The translations under genes were made by a program, and so were the position numbers. DNA of 64,000 bases from Pararhizobium gei (GTDB taxonomy: Bacteria > Pseudomonadota > Alphaproteobacteria > Rhizobiales > Rhizobiaceae), in the NCBI RefSeq assembly GCF_029223885.1, contig NZ_CP119409.1:2568001-2632000 (forward strand), written 5' to 3'. The notes below the pieces were generated by a model. It made no database searches, was not told the DNA's origin, and saw only the letters and a program-made list of their open reading frames with translations. This document shows positions 56,022 to 63,273 of the stretch, in pieces (the stretch's first letter is position 1; each line of letters starts with the position of its first letter).

Positions 56022-56252
56022 TTGTCAAGCGTTAAAATGAAAACAATCGAAGCGGCGGCATATATCGGCAAGTCACCTAGTTGGCTGAATAAGACCCGCC
56101 TTACCGGCACTGGGCCGGTTTACATGAAGGTTGGCGGCGGCGTCCTGTACGCCTCATGCGATCTTGACAACTGGCTGACCGGTACGCGTCGCACCGCGGT
56201 ATATGCGCACGCCAATGACAATGTCCGCGCTGCCGCGAGGGCATCCGAGTGA
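56022..56252 (+). CDS. AlpA/excisionase-like small DNA-binding protein
   Basis: 76 residues if TTG 56022 is used (GGAGG at 56008-56012, spacing 9); ATG 56037 is the alternative. KTIEAAAYIGKSPSWLNKTRLTG followed by GPVYMKVGGGVLYASCDLDNWL is the winged-helix (MerR/Xis-like) pattern of AlpA and phage excisionases. It could direct excision with the integrase. Its stop overlaps the following gene start by four bases. Confidence 0.75.
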   Translation: MSSVKMKTIEAAAYIGKSPSWLNKTRLTGTGPVYMKVGGGVLYASCDLDNWLTGTRRTAVYAHANDNVRAAARASE

Positions 56253-56902
56253 CGCGGGAAACGATCAGGATGTGCCCGCCACCGAACGATCCAGTTTGGC
56301 AACATGTCGCGAGACATGAGGCAGCCCATGCTGTCGCACACATACTCGCTGCCATCGAAATTTTCGGTAATCCTCATAGTGTCCACAGTTTGCAAATCAG
56401 GCCCGGTCGGACGAACATGGTCTTCGGTCGGAAGGCGCTACCTGTTATCTGTTGGGGGCTCTGCGAGTCCATCCCTGTCTACGGTGGAGTTGGCCGACAG
56501 ATCGCGGAAGCATACGTCAGACACACTCCAGAAGCTGTTCCTGCCCGCATCAAAGCCGCCGAATGGGAAATCGTGTCCTGTATAGCGGGACCATTTGCGG
56601 ATGTGCTTTCGCAAGGATGCAGGAGCTTGCTGGCAATGCGATGGGAATCCCGATTGATGCGGGTTGGCGTCAGCGATTTCGAAGCAGCGGAAGCCATCTT
56701 CGAGGATCTGCGCATTCTCGCCGGAAGGCGAGCCGGATGGGTGAAACTGCTAGAGCGGACCCGCCGCCTGGTGCTCGACAATTGGACTGCAATCGACATC
56801 CTAGCCTTGGCATTGCTTGAACGTAATTACCTTGAGCAAGACGAAGTGATTGACTGCATATCGCCATATTTGCCCGCCGTTGCGGCCAAGGCGGCCGCCT
56901 AA
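56249..56902 (+). CDS. HEAAH-motif metalloprotease-like phage protein
   Basis: 217 residues, start GTG 56249 overlapping the previous stop. HVARHEAAHAVAHILA contains HEAAH (residues 23-27), the HExxH zinc motif as in M41 peptidases of FtsH type, though the rest is not FtsH-like. A Glu downstream (for example in EVIDC) could complete the site, but the third ligand is not certain. The function is unknown; a role in cleaving a repressor is a speculation. Confidence 0.55.
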   Translation: MTRETIRMCPPPNDPVWQHVARHEAAHAVAHILAAIEIFGNPHSVHSLQIRPGRTNMVFGRKALPVICWGLCESIPVYGGVGRQIAEAYVRHTPEAVPARIKAAEWEIVSCIAGPFADVLSQGCRSLLAMRWESRLMRVGVSDFEAAEAIFEDLRILAGRRAGWVKLLERTRRLVLDNWTAIDILALALLERNYLEQDEVIDCISPYLPAVAAKAAA

Positions 56903-56982
56903 CCCTTTCCACCCCACCACCACCGACCACCTGCCGGACAACCCGGCGGGCGCGCCTTCGTGCGCTTTAACAGGAGACAAAT

Positions 56983-57222
56983 ATGAAAATACTCTATTGC
57001 CACCGCCTGGCCGACGCCAAGCCCCGCGACGCCATCGCGTTCGTCGATGTCCAGATGACCGACGATCTGCGCCTATATGGACTTAGACTTATACGGCACC
57101 CCGATGGCCGCCACATGATCTACGCGCCGCAATGCGGTCAGCGACAGGCCGCAAGCTTCGGCAAGCCACTGGCCGAACAACTCACCGCTTTGGCCCTCGA
57201 AGCGTATGAGGCGGCAGTATGA
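56983..57222 (+). CDS. SpoVG-like small protein
   Basis: 79 residues with a good ribosome site (CAGGAGAC). AIAFVDVQMTDDLRLYGLRL followed by GRHMIYAPQ resembles the SpoVG fold (ASITLDHEFVVHDIRVI...GLFVAMPS in Bacillus), a small nucleic-acid-binding protein found in some phages and islands. It overlaps the RepA-like ATPase start by four bases. Confidence 0.5.
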   Translation: MKILYCHRLADAKPRDAIAFVDVQMTDDLRLYGLRLIRHPDGRHMIYAPQCGQRQAASFGKPLAEQLTALALEAYEAAV

Positions 57223-58388
57223 AGCCGCGCCAGGAGTACGACCCATTCACGCCAGGTTGGCGCCAGCCGAAGCCCGCGATGGCCTGGCGCTCGCCAGATC
57301 TGTTCGAGGCGCGTGGCCCGAAGCAGTTCGTGATTGACGGTCTCGTGGCACTGGACGAGTTGAGCGTTGTCTATGGCGACCCCGATGCAGGCAAAGGAAA
57401 CTTCGCACTGAACATGGCTATGGCCGCCGCTACCGCGCAACCGTGGTTCGGACGCAACGCTGGCATGCTACAGTCAAACGGCGAGTGGTGGCCGGCTGGT
57501 GTCGTCTACTTTGCACTTGAGCGCCCTGCACAGGTCGAGCGACGGATTTATGCCTATCGCCAGGAACGCGAAATTGAATTCGAACCAGCCATTGCGGTTT
57601 GCGAAGAAGTCTTCGACATCCGCGATCCAGACGCTGGCGAGTTGATTGCCGAGACAATGTTCGATGCTCGCAAAGGGACTTACATGTGCACGGATCCGTC
57701 TGGAGTGGGGGTGTGCGACTATCAGCCGGATTTCAATCTGGCTATCATCGACACGTTGGCCATGGCACTGCAGGACGGCAGCGACAGCGACCCTAGAGAC
57801 ATGGGCGCCGCCCTGCGCAGCTTGCACACAGCGCGCCGCCTGACGGGCAGCCACATCATGCTGATCCATCATAGCCCGGTTAGCGGCGATGATCGCATGC
57901 GTGGTTATGGCAGCTTGAATGCCGCGATCGACATGAGCATCCACGTCGCCAACAAGCGCGGCCAGCGTATCGCCAGCGTGAAGAAGAACAGCGACAATCC
58001 CGACCGGCCGAAGTTTTACTACTCGCTCAAGAGCTTCGACACCAAGCTATGGGACGATGAAGAAGGCGACTACATCGGCACCGCTCCGTCGCCGGTTCTG
58101 GTCGAAGAGGCTGGACCGAAAGAGGTAGCGGCAAAGGCAAAGGTAGCTGCAGCCGCACCGGCTGCAAGCGCCAGTGAGAAGCCCGTCCTCGACGCGCTCG
58201 CCAGTATCGACCAGCCGGCAACGGAAGCCGCATGGCGTGAAGCGTTCGATGGATTCCGAGATGCCGACATAACTGCAGGCGCACACCGCAAGCGTTTTTC
58301 AGTCGGCAAACCCAAACTCGAAAGCAAGGGTTTAATTAGCAAAGACGAAAATGAAATGTGGACCGTTACCGCGTTACCAACGGTGTGA
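57219..58388 (+). CDS. RepA-type AAA/RecA-fold ATPase
   Basis: 389 residues. VVYGDPDAGKGNFALNMA (residues 51-68) is a Walker A in which the Ser/Thr after GK is Gly, VVYFALERPAQVERRI and LAIIDTLAMAL (Walker B) follow, then MLIHHSPVSGDDRMRGYGSL. This is the hexameric RepA (RSF1010)/phage helicase-like family. A C-terminal winged-helix-like domain ends in GLISKDENEMWTVT. Its stop is surrounded by the GTTAC iterons. The unusual GKG may weaken ATP hydrolysis. Confidence 0.8.
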   Translation: MKPRQEYDPFTPGWRQPKPAMAWRSPDLFEARGPKQFVIDGLVALDELSVVYGDPDAGKGNFALNMAMAAATAQPWFGRNAGMLQSNGEWWPAGVVYFALERPAQVERRIYAYRQEREIEFEPAIAVCEEVFDIRDPDAGELIAETMFDARKGTYMCTDPSGVGVCDYQPDFNLAIIDTLAMALQDGSDSDPRDMGAALRSLHTARRLTGSHIMLIHHSPVSGDDRMRGYGSLNAAIDMSIHVANKRGQRIASVKKNSDNPDRPKFYYSLKSFDTKLWDDEEGDYIGTAPSPVLVEEAGPKEVAAKAKVAAAAPAASASEKPVLDALASIDQPATEAAWREAFDGFRDADITAGAHRKRFSVGKPKLESKGLISKDENEMWTVTALPTV

Positions 58389-58506
58389 TGGTAACGCTCT
58401 TGGTAACGTAACGTTTTTTACCACGGGGTTCGGCGTCACGCGTTACCACTGTTACCGTTACTCCCCCACCCTTTAGGGGGGGGGTATCAGTAACGTAACA
58501 CGTAAC
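58365..58506. repeat. Iteron cluster A (GTTAC/GTAAC) with central hairpin, candidate replication origin
   Basis: Eleven copies of the pentamer: GTTAC at 58365, 58373, 58442, 58451, 58457 and GTAAC at 58391, 58403, 58408, 58490, 58495, 58502. The first two lie in the last codons of the ATPase gene. Around 58462-58484 is CCCCCACCCTTTAGGGGGGG, and the repeats on both sides face each other (GTTACCGTTACT ... AGTAACGTAAC). Confidence 0.7.
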
Positions 58507-58537
58507 GATGCGCCCCGTCAGCAGATGGGAATCTGAA

Positions 58538-58807
58538 ATGGAAAGAGAAGATATTTACGATGCAGTCGAAGATGCAGTCTCGAAAGCATTTTCAAAGCAT
58601 GAGGCCGAGGAAATAGAAAATCCTCAGATGACGGCCATTGAGGCGTTTGATGCCTTCAATGAACTCGACGAGCCAGTGCGGGTGGTGGGCGTCATCAACT
58701 CAAGCACCGGCCTGGACTTCGTCGTCATCCGTGAAGATCCGGACGGTGATGGCGAAATATACCCAACAACGGCCGGCGGTGTCTACCGGAAGAAATCGAC
58801 GGACTAA
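58538..58807 (+). CDS. Hypothetical protein
   Basis: 89 residues from ATG 58538 (GGGAA six bases upstream; ATG 58508 is possible). EREDIYDAVEDAVSKAFSKHEAE is acidic and helical, followed by VVGVINSSTGLDFVVIREDPDGDGEIYP. No family recognised. It lies directly after iteron cluster A. Confidence 0.55.
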   Translation: MEREDIYDAVEDAVSKAFSKHEAEEIENPQMTAIEAFDAFNELDEPVRVVGVINSSTGLDFVVIREDPDGDGEIYPTTAGGVYRKKSTD

Positions 58808-58854
58808 AATGTCGCAGTCAGCTTGCCCAACAGGTGCAGCAGTAACACCAAATG

Positions 58855-59505
58855 CTACGCGCCCCCTCTGCAGCAGTCTGGGGTTGTCTTAGGGCCGGGG
58901 AATGGATTTTCCGTAGGTTGACCAGTATCAGGGCCTCCGTTTCCACCATCGTCTTTAGGCTGCGGGCGACTTGGGCCGCTGGTCACACGCCCAGATAGAC
59001 CCGAGTCAGACTCAGAAATTGTGATATCTGAGAGGTCGTTATTTACAGATCCCGCGCCAAGTATTGCGCGCAAATTGTCTTCGGTCCAGACAAACCTGTC
59101 AAATGTTCCCAACGGTATACCCTGAATTGCCAACTTCCCGGTTTGGCCGTTCAGGGAAAGATCCACATCAATTTTTCTGCAATCGACAATTGGGCTGTCA
59201 GGCAGGGTTTTGGTTTCGATTGAAAGGCCTTCCCTGCCAACAAACATCGGGCCACCGCTGGTTGGGAACTGCAGTCCAGAAGCGTGACCGATGGTGTAGC
59301 CATTTACGTTGATGGCACTAAAATCTTTCCGTATGCGGATTATGTCTACTCTAGGGCACTGCCTCGGGAACTGTTTCGGCATAAGCGTGGAAATGCTAAA
59401 CGCTTTTCGGTCAAAATTGAGCTTTGAAAGATCGGTTGGCTTTAATTCTTGAGCGAATGATGTCGAACAAATCGACAACATACTTAGCAGATACAAACCT
59501 CTCAT
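58855..59505 (-). CDS. Secreted protein of unknown function (cargo gene)
   Basis: 216 residues with a signal peptide (cleavage after SFAQ). It has AGGAGAAGG just before ATG 59505. The mature part is beta-rich (FAINVNGYTIGH-like, GKLAIQGIPLGTFDRF) with a Ser/Gly/Pro-rich tail ending DCCRGGA. It is read against the replication genes and is unlike phage structural proteins, so it is probably a lysogenic cargo gene. The function is not known. Confidence 0.6.
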   Translation of the reverse strand: MRGLYLLSMLSICSTSFAQELKPTDLSKLNFDRKAFSISTLMPKQFPRQCPRVDIIRIRKDFSAINVNGYTIGHASGLQFPTSGGPMFVGREGLSIETKTLPDSPIVDCRKIDVDLSLNGQTGKLAIQGIPLGTFDRFVWTEDNLRAILGAGSVNNDLSDITISESDSGLSGRVTSGPSRPQPKDDGGNGGPDTGQPTENPFPGPKTTPDCCRGGA

Positions 59506-59598
59506 CTACCTTCTCCTTTAATCGTTAAATGCAATCCTAGACTGCTTCGTTTGCAAGAAGCAAGATGCACGCATCAGCGCTGGCCATCGAAGGACGCC

Positions 59599-59904
59599 AT
59601 GGCCGAAAGGTTGGCTGCTGACCGGGCCGCCCTTGTTGAGGAGGTGCCCGCGGACACGTTTGCCGGCTTCAAAATGCGACTGGCTGGGAGCGACTACAAA
59701 GCCAGCGAGCAGGCTGCCAACTGGGCCGGTAAGCTTGTCGGTGAGTTCTTTGACCTCGACGTCAGAGACCGGGCGGACAAACGAAAGGCAAAGGAAATGC
59801 TGGCCGCTTGGATAGATGCTGGCGAACTTGAGGTCGTCCAGATGCAGGACGCATACCGCCGCGTGACACCGCATGTAAAACCGGTTGCGGCACCACCCAA
59901 TTGA
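59599..59904 (+). pseudogene. C-terminal remnant of a second RepA-type ATPase
   Basis: 101 residues (ATG 59599; TTG 59551 possible). ASEQAANWAGKLVGEFFDLDV followed by RADKRKAKEMLAAWIDAGELEVVQMQDAYRR is typical of the winged-helix C-terminus of phage AAA ATPases of the RepA-like kind, without the AAA core. Its last codons coincide with the first repeats of iteron cluster B, as for the intact ATPase with cluster A. The N-terminal part appears replaced by the opposing secreted-protein gene. It might still be expressed. Confidence 0.5.
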
Positions 59905-60033
59905 GGTGACGCAAAAGCAGTGCCGCAGGTCTCACAAATACTTGCGGCACCACCCCCCAATCCCTTGAGGATGGGGGTGTGCCGCAGTGTGTTGTATCAA
60001 AAATAGTGGTGCCGCAAAATCGGGGTGACGCAA
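59885..60033. repeat. Iteron cluster B (GGTG(C/A)CGCAA) with central hairpin
   Basis: Seven copies of the decamer: TTGCGGCACC at 59885 and 59942, GGTGACGCAA at 59905 and 60024, GGTGCCGCAA at 60008, and the variants AGTGCCGCAG at about 59920 and TGTGCCGCAG at 59978. A stem at 59951-59963/59969-59979 (CACCCCC...ATCC and GGATGGGGGTG) lies in the middle. Confidence 0.7.
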
Positions 60034-60034
60034 A

Positions 60035-60286
60035 TTATCGCGGCAGCATATATTCGATTGTCAGAGAGGCACCCTTGCCCTTGAGTGGTGTGGAAATGAC
60101 GCGATCGCCTGACCTTTGAAATGAGTACATAGCATCGCAGCACATCGGCATCCTGTGATTAGTGCCTGGGTAGCCACCGACCTCCCGGTGTACTTCTCCG
60201 GAATTGACTCGGACAGAACTAGCACCGCGTTTGGTTGCCGCGATCAGTATATTTTTGATTGTGCCTTGAAATGTATTGGTGTTCAT
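60035..60286 (-). CDS. Small conserved phage-type protein
   Basis: 83 residues with AGGAGA upstream of ATG 60286. SVRVNSGEVHREVGGYPGTNHRMPMCCDAMY is a striking conserved-looking motif with a His, two Cys and GGYPG. I recall this pattern in small phage or archaeal hypothetical proteins near HNH genes, but I cannot name a function. It converges on iteron cluster B. Confidence 0.65.
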   Translation of the reverse strand: MNTNTFQGTIKNILIAATKRGASSVRVNSGEVHREVGGYPGTNHRMPMCCDAMYSFQRSGDRVISTPLKGKGASLTIEYMLPR

Positions 60287-60419
60287 GTTCGTCTCCTGTT
60301 GTTGAGACTTCCTATTCAGAGCATTTTCTACACGCTGTCTACGTTAGAAATGCATTCGGACAGCACGATTGTCCAACATGCTGTTACCGTTCTGCAACGC
60401 CCTCCTTCCCCAACTATGC

Positions 60420-60425
60420 TATAAT
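60420..60425 (+). promoter_or_regulatory. -10-like TATAAT before the small Cys/Lys-rich gene
   Basis: A perfect TATAAT about 84 bases upstream of ATG 60509. No matching -35 was seen at 16-18 bases. Confidence 0.3.
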
Positions 60426-60508
60426 CCCGCTTATGAGCAACCATCTTCTTCATTTCCGACACACGCTCGGGCGGCATCGGGCCGCACCGGCAAATGTCGG
60501 AGACATCA

Positions 60509-60685
60509 ATGCATCACAAACGAAAGCGCCCTCGCATCGCGGCGTGCGGACTGTGCAAACCGCATAAAACCAACGGAGCCTGCGCCCGTCATAAGGATAT
60601 GCGGGGCGGCGATAGACGCCGTTATCTATCGGGTAGCGAGCAATTCCGGTGCGAGGGCCTGAAGGCGCCAAGCCGAGACAAGTAG
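60509..60685 (+). CDS. Small Cys/Lys-rich phage protein
   Basis: 58 residues with GGAGA just before ATG 60509. MHHKRKRPRIAACGLCKPHKTNG resembles short phage proteins with a KRKRP...GC..CKP(H/W)K core. The rest is Arg/Asp-rich. A strong hairpin follows. Confidence 0.6.
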   Translation: MHHKRKRPRIAACGLCKPHKTNGACARHKDMRGGDRRRYLSGSEQFRCEGLKAPSRDK

Positions 60686-60696
60686 CCCAAAAAAAA

Positions 60697-60723
60697 CGGC
60701 CTGCTCGGTTTGTGAGCAGGCCG
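60697..60723 (-). terminator. Strong hairpin
   Basis: CGGCCTGCTC (60697-60706) pairs perfectly with GAGCAGGCCG (60714-60723). The A-run at 60689-60696 gives a U-run on the minus strand, so it terminates minus transcripts, such as that of the gene at 60967-61488; plus transcripts lack a T-run here. Confidence 0.75.
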
Positions 60724-60848
60724 AATATTCATCGCGAGTGGGAGAAACCCCGCGGAAAGCGCCGCTGGAGGGGAAAACGCTGCGCTTACCTAAAAGATGC
60801 GCCGAAATGGTTAACGAAAGATTAGGCGCCACTCGGAAGGAAGACAGA

Positions 60849-60953
60849 GTGCCAGTTCTTCTTCTGCTTGTCCTGCTCGCCGGCTGCCAAAGCGACGCCG
60901 GCCGGTACCAATGCACGACCCACAACGACCTCACGGAATGCAGCAGGCGGTGA
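60849..60953 (+). CDS. Tiny lipoprotein-like peptide
   Basis: 34 residues from GTG 60849 with GAAGGAAG upstream. VPVLLLLVLLAGCQSDAG has a hydrophobic signal and a lipobox (LAGC), followed by YQCTTHNDLTECSRR with two more Cys. It could be an Rz1-like spanin or another small membrane lipoprotein; nothing else supports it. Confidence 0.4.
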   Translation: MPVLLLLVLLAGCQSDAGRYQCTTHNDLTECSRR

Positions 60954-60966
60954 TAGAAAGCAGCAC

Positions 60967-61488
60967 CTATTTAGGCAGGCGTCCAGCTTCGCGTTCGGCA
61001 TTCAGAATCCGCGCAGCTTCAGCCTCGATCATAGCCCCGAATTGTTTTGGCAAAAGATTTCCGCGCTGCTTGATGATGGCGATACGGAAGGTATACCAAA
61101 ACCGGCGTATCACCTGCTCGAAGTCTCGATAACTGTCAACGGTGCAAAAGTAACTGCTATGGCATCGAATGAGAGCTTCCGCAGCATCTACGCCACTTAT
61201 CAATTTGCCGTATAGTTTTTCTGTTTCGACCAAGTTTTCGACCGACAATTCGAAAGCCGCCGGATCGTTCGACACGATGGCTTGATTCATTTCGGCCGTG
61301 CCAGCGTCGGCAATCACAACCAGAGGGAGAACGTTGTCCGTGAACCGATCGGTTAGTTCACCAGTACGATTCGCGAAGATCGTCACCCCGAACATGAACT
61401 GTGCGGCAACTAGGAGAATGGCTGCAATACTTAATATTTTCGTGAGTACATCAAGGTATTCGTTCAATACAGTTCTGGTGATCCACAT
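60967..61488 (-). CDS. Membrane-anchored hypothetical protein (cargo gene)
   Basis: 173 residues. One membrane segment near residues 14-35 (ILSIAAILLVAAQFMFG) and a helical periplasmic or cytoplasmic domain with two close Cys (CHSSYFC). No family recognised. It is transcribed against the phage-type genes and ends near the strong minus-strand hairpin, so it looks like an independent cargo unit. Confidence 0.6.
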   Translation of the reverse strand: MWITRTVLNEYLDVLTKILSIAAILLVAAQFMFGVTIFANRTGELTDRFTDNVLPLVVIADAGTAEMNQAIVSNDPAAFELSVENLVETEKLYGKLISGVDAAEALIRCHSSYFCTVDSYRDFEQVIRRFWYTFRIAIIKQRGNLLPKQFGAMIEAEAARILNAEREAGRLPK

Positions 61489-61766
61489 AACTACGTCAGT
61501 GACTGTTGTTGCAACAGCGAGGGCATCCGGCGCAAGGATCCATAGCGTCGCTGGTGGGTATCGACCCGGTTAACAAAAAAATGCTTGCGATCGCCACCAA
61601 AAAAATCCGCATTTTACCCACCGCATTTTGAAAGTAATTGTCCCATTGAGATTATCCTATCCATTGCAGAATGCAACTGAACCCACCGGGGGCATCCAAA
61701 CTTCCTCACTTCCAAAACCCCATACCGGTCGGGAAGAACAGCGCTAACCCAAATACAGTTTTTCCA

Positions 61767-61880
61767 TCGCGCGCACGCGATCGCGCGTAACGCGCGCGCG
61801 AGAAATCATTACATAATTTAGGAAAAAGCCCGGTCGCCAGGAGGCGCGACCGGGCAGTTCGGCCGCGGGGATTGCGGCCG
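61767..61880. repeat. Three consecutive GC-rich palindromes
   Basis: TCGCGCGC (61767-61774) with GCGCGCGA (61794-61801); GCCCGGTCGC (61828-61837) with GCGACCGGGC (61846-61855), preceded by five A (a possible minus-strand terminator); and GGCCGC (61861-61866) with GCGGCC (61874-61879). The first is almost purely alternating C and G. Confidence 0.6.
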
Positions 61881-62011
61881 GCTGCGGTTCAGGGGGGTTG
61901 TCGCAGCGCCACTCGAACTTTCAATCGGCAGTGCGGTTCCATGGCCCGTTAGGTTCTCCCAAAAAAAAGGCGCGGCTTTTATCACATCTCATATTCAAAC
62001 GCAATACTATC

Positions 62012-62043
62012 TTGACAATTTTGTAAATTTAAACTATTGTCAA
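62012..62043 (+). promoter_or_regulatory. Promoter with overlapping inverted repeat
   Basis: TTGACA (62012-62017) and TATTGT (62035-62040), spacing 17, form a reasonable sigma-70 promoter for the gene at 62089. TTGACAA (62012-62018) and TTGTCAA (62037-62043) are exact inverted copies around an AT-rich centre, so a repressor could sit right on it. Confidence 0.5.
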
Positions 62044-62088
62044 AATTCTAGCAGCCCGCCGCATTGGCATCTTCCTCTTTCCGAAAGG

Positions 62089-62988
62089 GTGCGACCTTTG
62101 GAAAAACCTATCTTCGACGTAGCAAATGATAACGCCGAATTCGATTTCCGCCTCCCGAACGAGATCCCCGCAAACAAACAGGAAGCCCGATCCTTCCTTA
62201 CCGAAGCGATGTCCGCCACGTCGGTAGCTATCACTGTCGTGAAGCCCACCGAGCGGCCCGTACAGCGCGCATGGAAGCCAAGCCCTAAGCCAGCCAACGA
62301 TAACCGCGAGCCGGTATCCTGGCCCTTCCTCGACAAGCTACGGCGTGACGGTCAGCACGAGGATGCGCAGATGATCGAGCATTACCGCGGCCTCGTCGCC
62401 ATCATGGAAGCGAACCCTCTTCAAGGGCAGGATCCGACCACGGCAGCGGATGGCATAGAGGTCGAACAGCGATCGACCGTGACAGACAAGGACATCGACA
62501 AGGCGGCCGAAAATGAGTGGCCGGACGATCAGGTCGCTGGGGGCGATCTGATCCGGAAGGGAACGCGGCAACTTTCGAAGTTTGCGGGATCCTCTGGGCA
62601 GGCCAAGCAGGCCGGCGAGAAAACGGTTGTCCGGATGCGCTGCATGGGCGTCAGGTTCAACGAGCGAGTTCTGATCGCGCAGATCGACTTGCGGGAAGTG
62701 CTGCCTCGTTTGCAGCGCGCTATGGGTCCGCTCGTCGCACCGTTCGAAGATGCTGTACTTGGCGGGCTCACTATGGGTGAAATCGGCGAGGCTCGCAGCT
62801 TCAAGGGAAAGCAGGCGGAATCGGCCGGCAAGGCCTTGGTCTATGCCGCGCTTGATGCTGTCCGCGAAGAGTGGGGTTCGATCAAGGCAGAGCAGCGGGC
62901 CGCCGAAGCCCAAGCCGACCGAAATGTAGAACGACGTCGGGCCGAACTGGCTGCAGATCAAGCACGCTTTCTGGGTCGTGCCGCATAG
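62089..62988 (+). CDS. Hypothetical element protein
   Basis: 299 residues (GTG 62089; TTG 62098 is possible). It has two ANDN-type motifs (VANDNAEF and PANDNREP) in a disordered N-terminal half, then VRMRCMGVRFNERVLIAQIDLREVLPRL and a charged helical C-terminus. No family recognised; such proteins are common in rhizobial prophages. A terminator follows. Confidence 0.6.
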   Translation: MRPLEKPIFDVANDNAEFDFRLPNEIPANKQEARSFLTEAMSATSVAITVVKPTERPVQRAWKPSPKPANDNREPVSWPFLDKLRRDGQHEDAQMIEHYRGLVAIMEANPLQGQDPTTAADGIEVEQRSTVTDKDIDKAAENEWPDDQVAGGDLIRKGTRQLSKFAGSSGQAKQAGEKTVVRMRCMGVRFNERVLIAQIDLREVLPRLQRAMGPLVAPFEDAVLGGLTMGEIGEARSFKGKQAESAGKALVYAALDAVREEWGSIKAEQRAAEAQADRNVERRRAELAADQARFLGRAA

Positions 62989-63025
62989 GTACACCTAAAA
63001 CACACCGCCAAGGTAATACACGGGA

Positions 63026-63051
63026 GGATCGCTTAACGGCGGTCCTTTTTT
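63026..63051 (+). terminator. Intrinsic terminator
   Basis: GGATCGC (63026-63032) pairs with GCGGTCC (63039-63045, one G-T pair), followed by TTTTTT. Confidence 0.8.
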
Positions 63052-63273
63052 AGTTTCGGCTGTGTCGCATCACAGCCTTCGGCGCTCCTAATCCCACAAA
63101 GGTAGTCGCCGTCAAATTCCTAGTTTCACGCGCGAAGTCATTTTCCAGTTTCGGTGCAACGACAGCGCACCCGCCCTGCATGAGGCTGCCCCTCTGCAGG
63201 GCATTTTCTTTCCCAAAACATCCATTCAAAATTTGGAGGCTCCAATGCCACATATGAAAAGCGGTGCCTCCTA

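Larger units (their letters stand above)
61489..62088. other. Gene-free control region
   Basis: About 600 bases with no supported gene. It holds three palindromes (next entry) and the promoter with a dyad at 62012. A direct repeat CCGCATTTT occurs twice near 61610-61630. Confidence 0.5.

Noticed and set aside
58365..58506. CRISPR or transposon end
   Set aside because: The repeats are 5-10 bases, in both orientations, around a hairpin; this fits iterons better.
60626..60934. Minus-strand gene over the strong hairpin and the tiny lipoprotein
   Set aside because: It runs through a terminator-like hairpin and has no motif.
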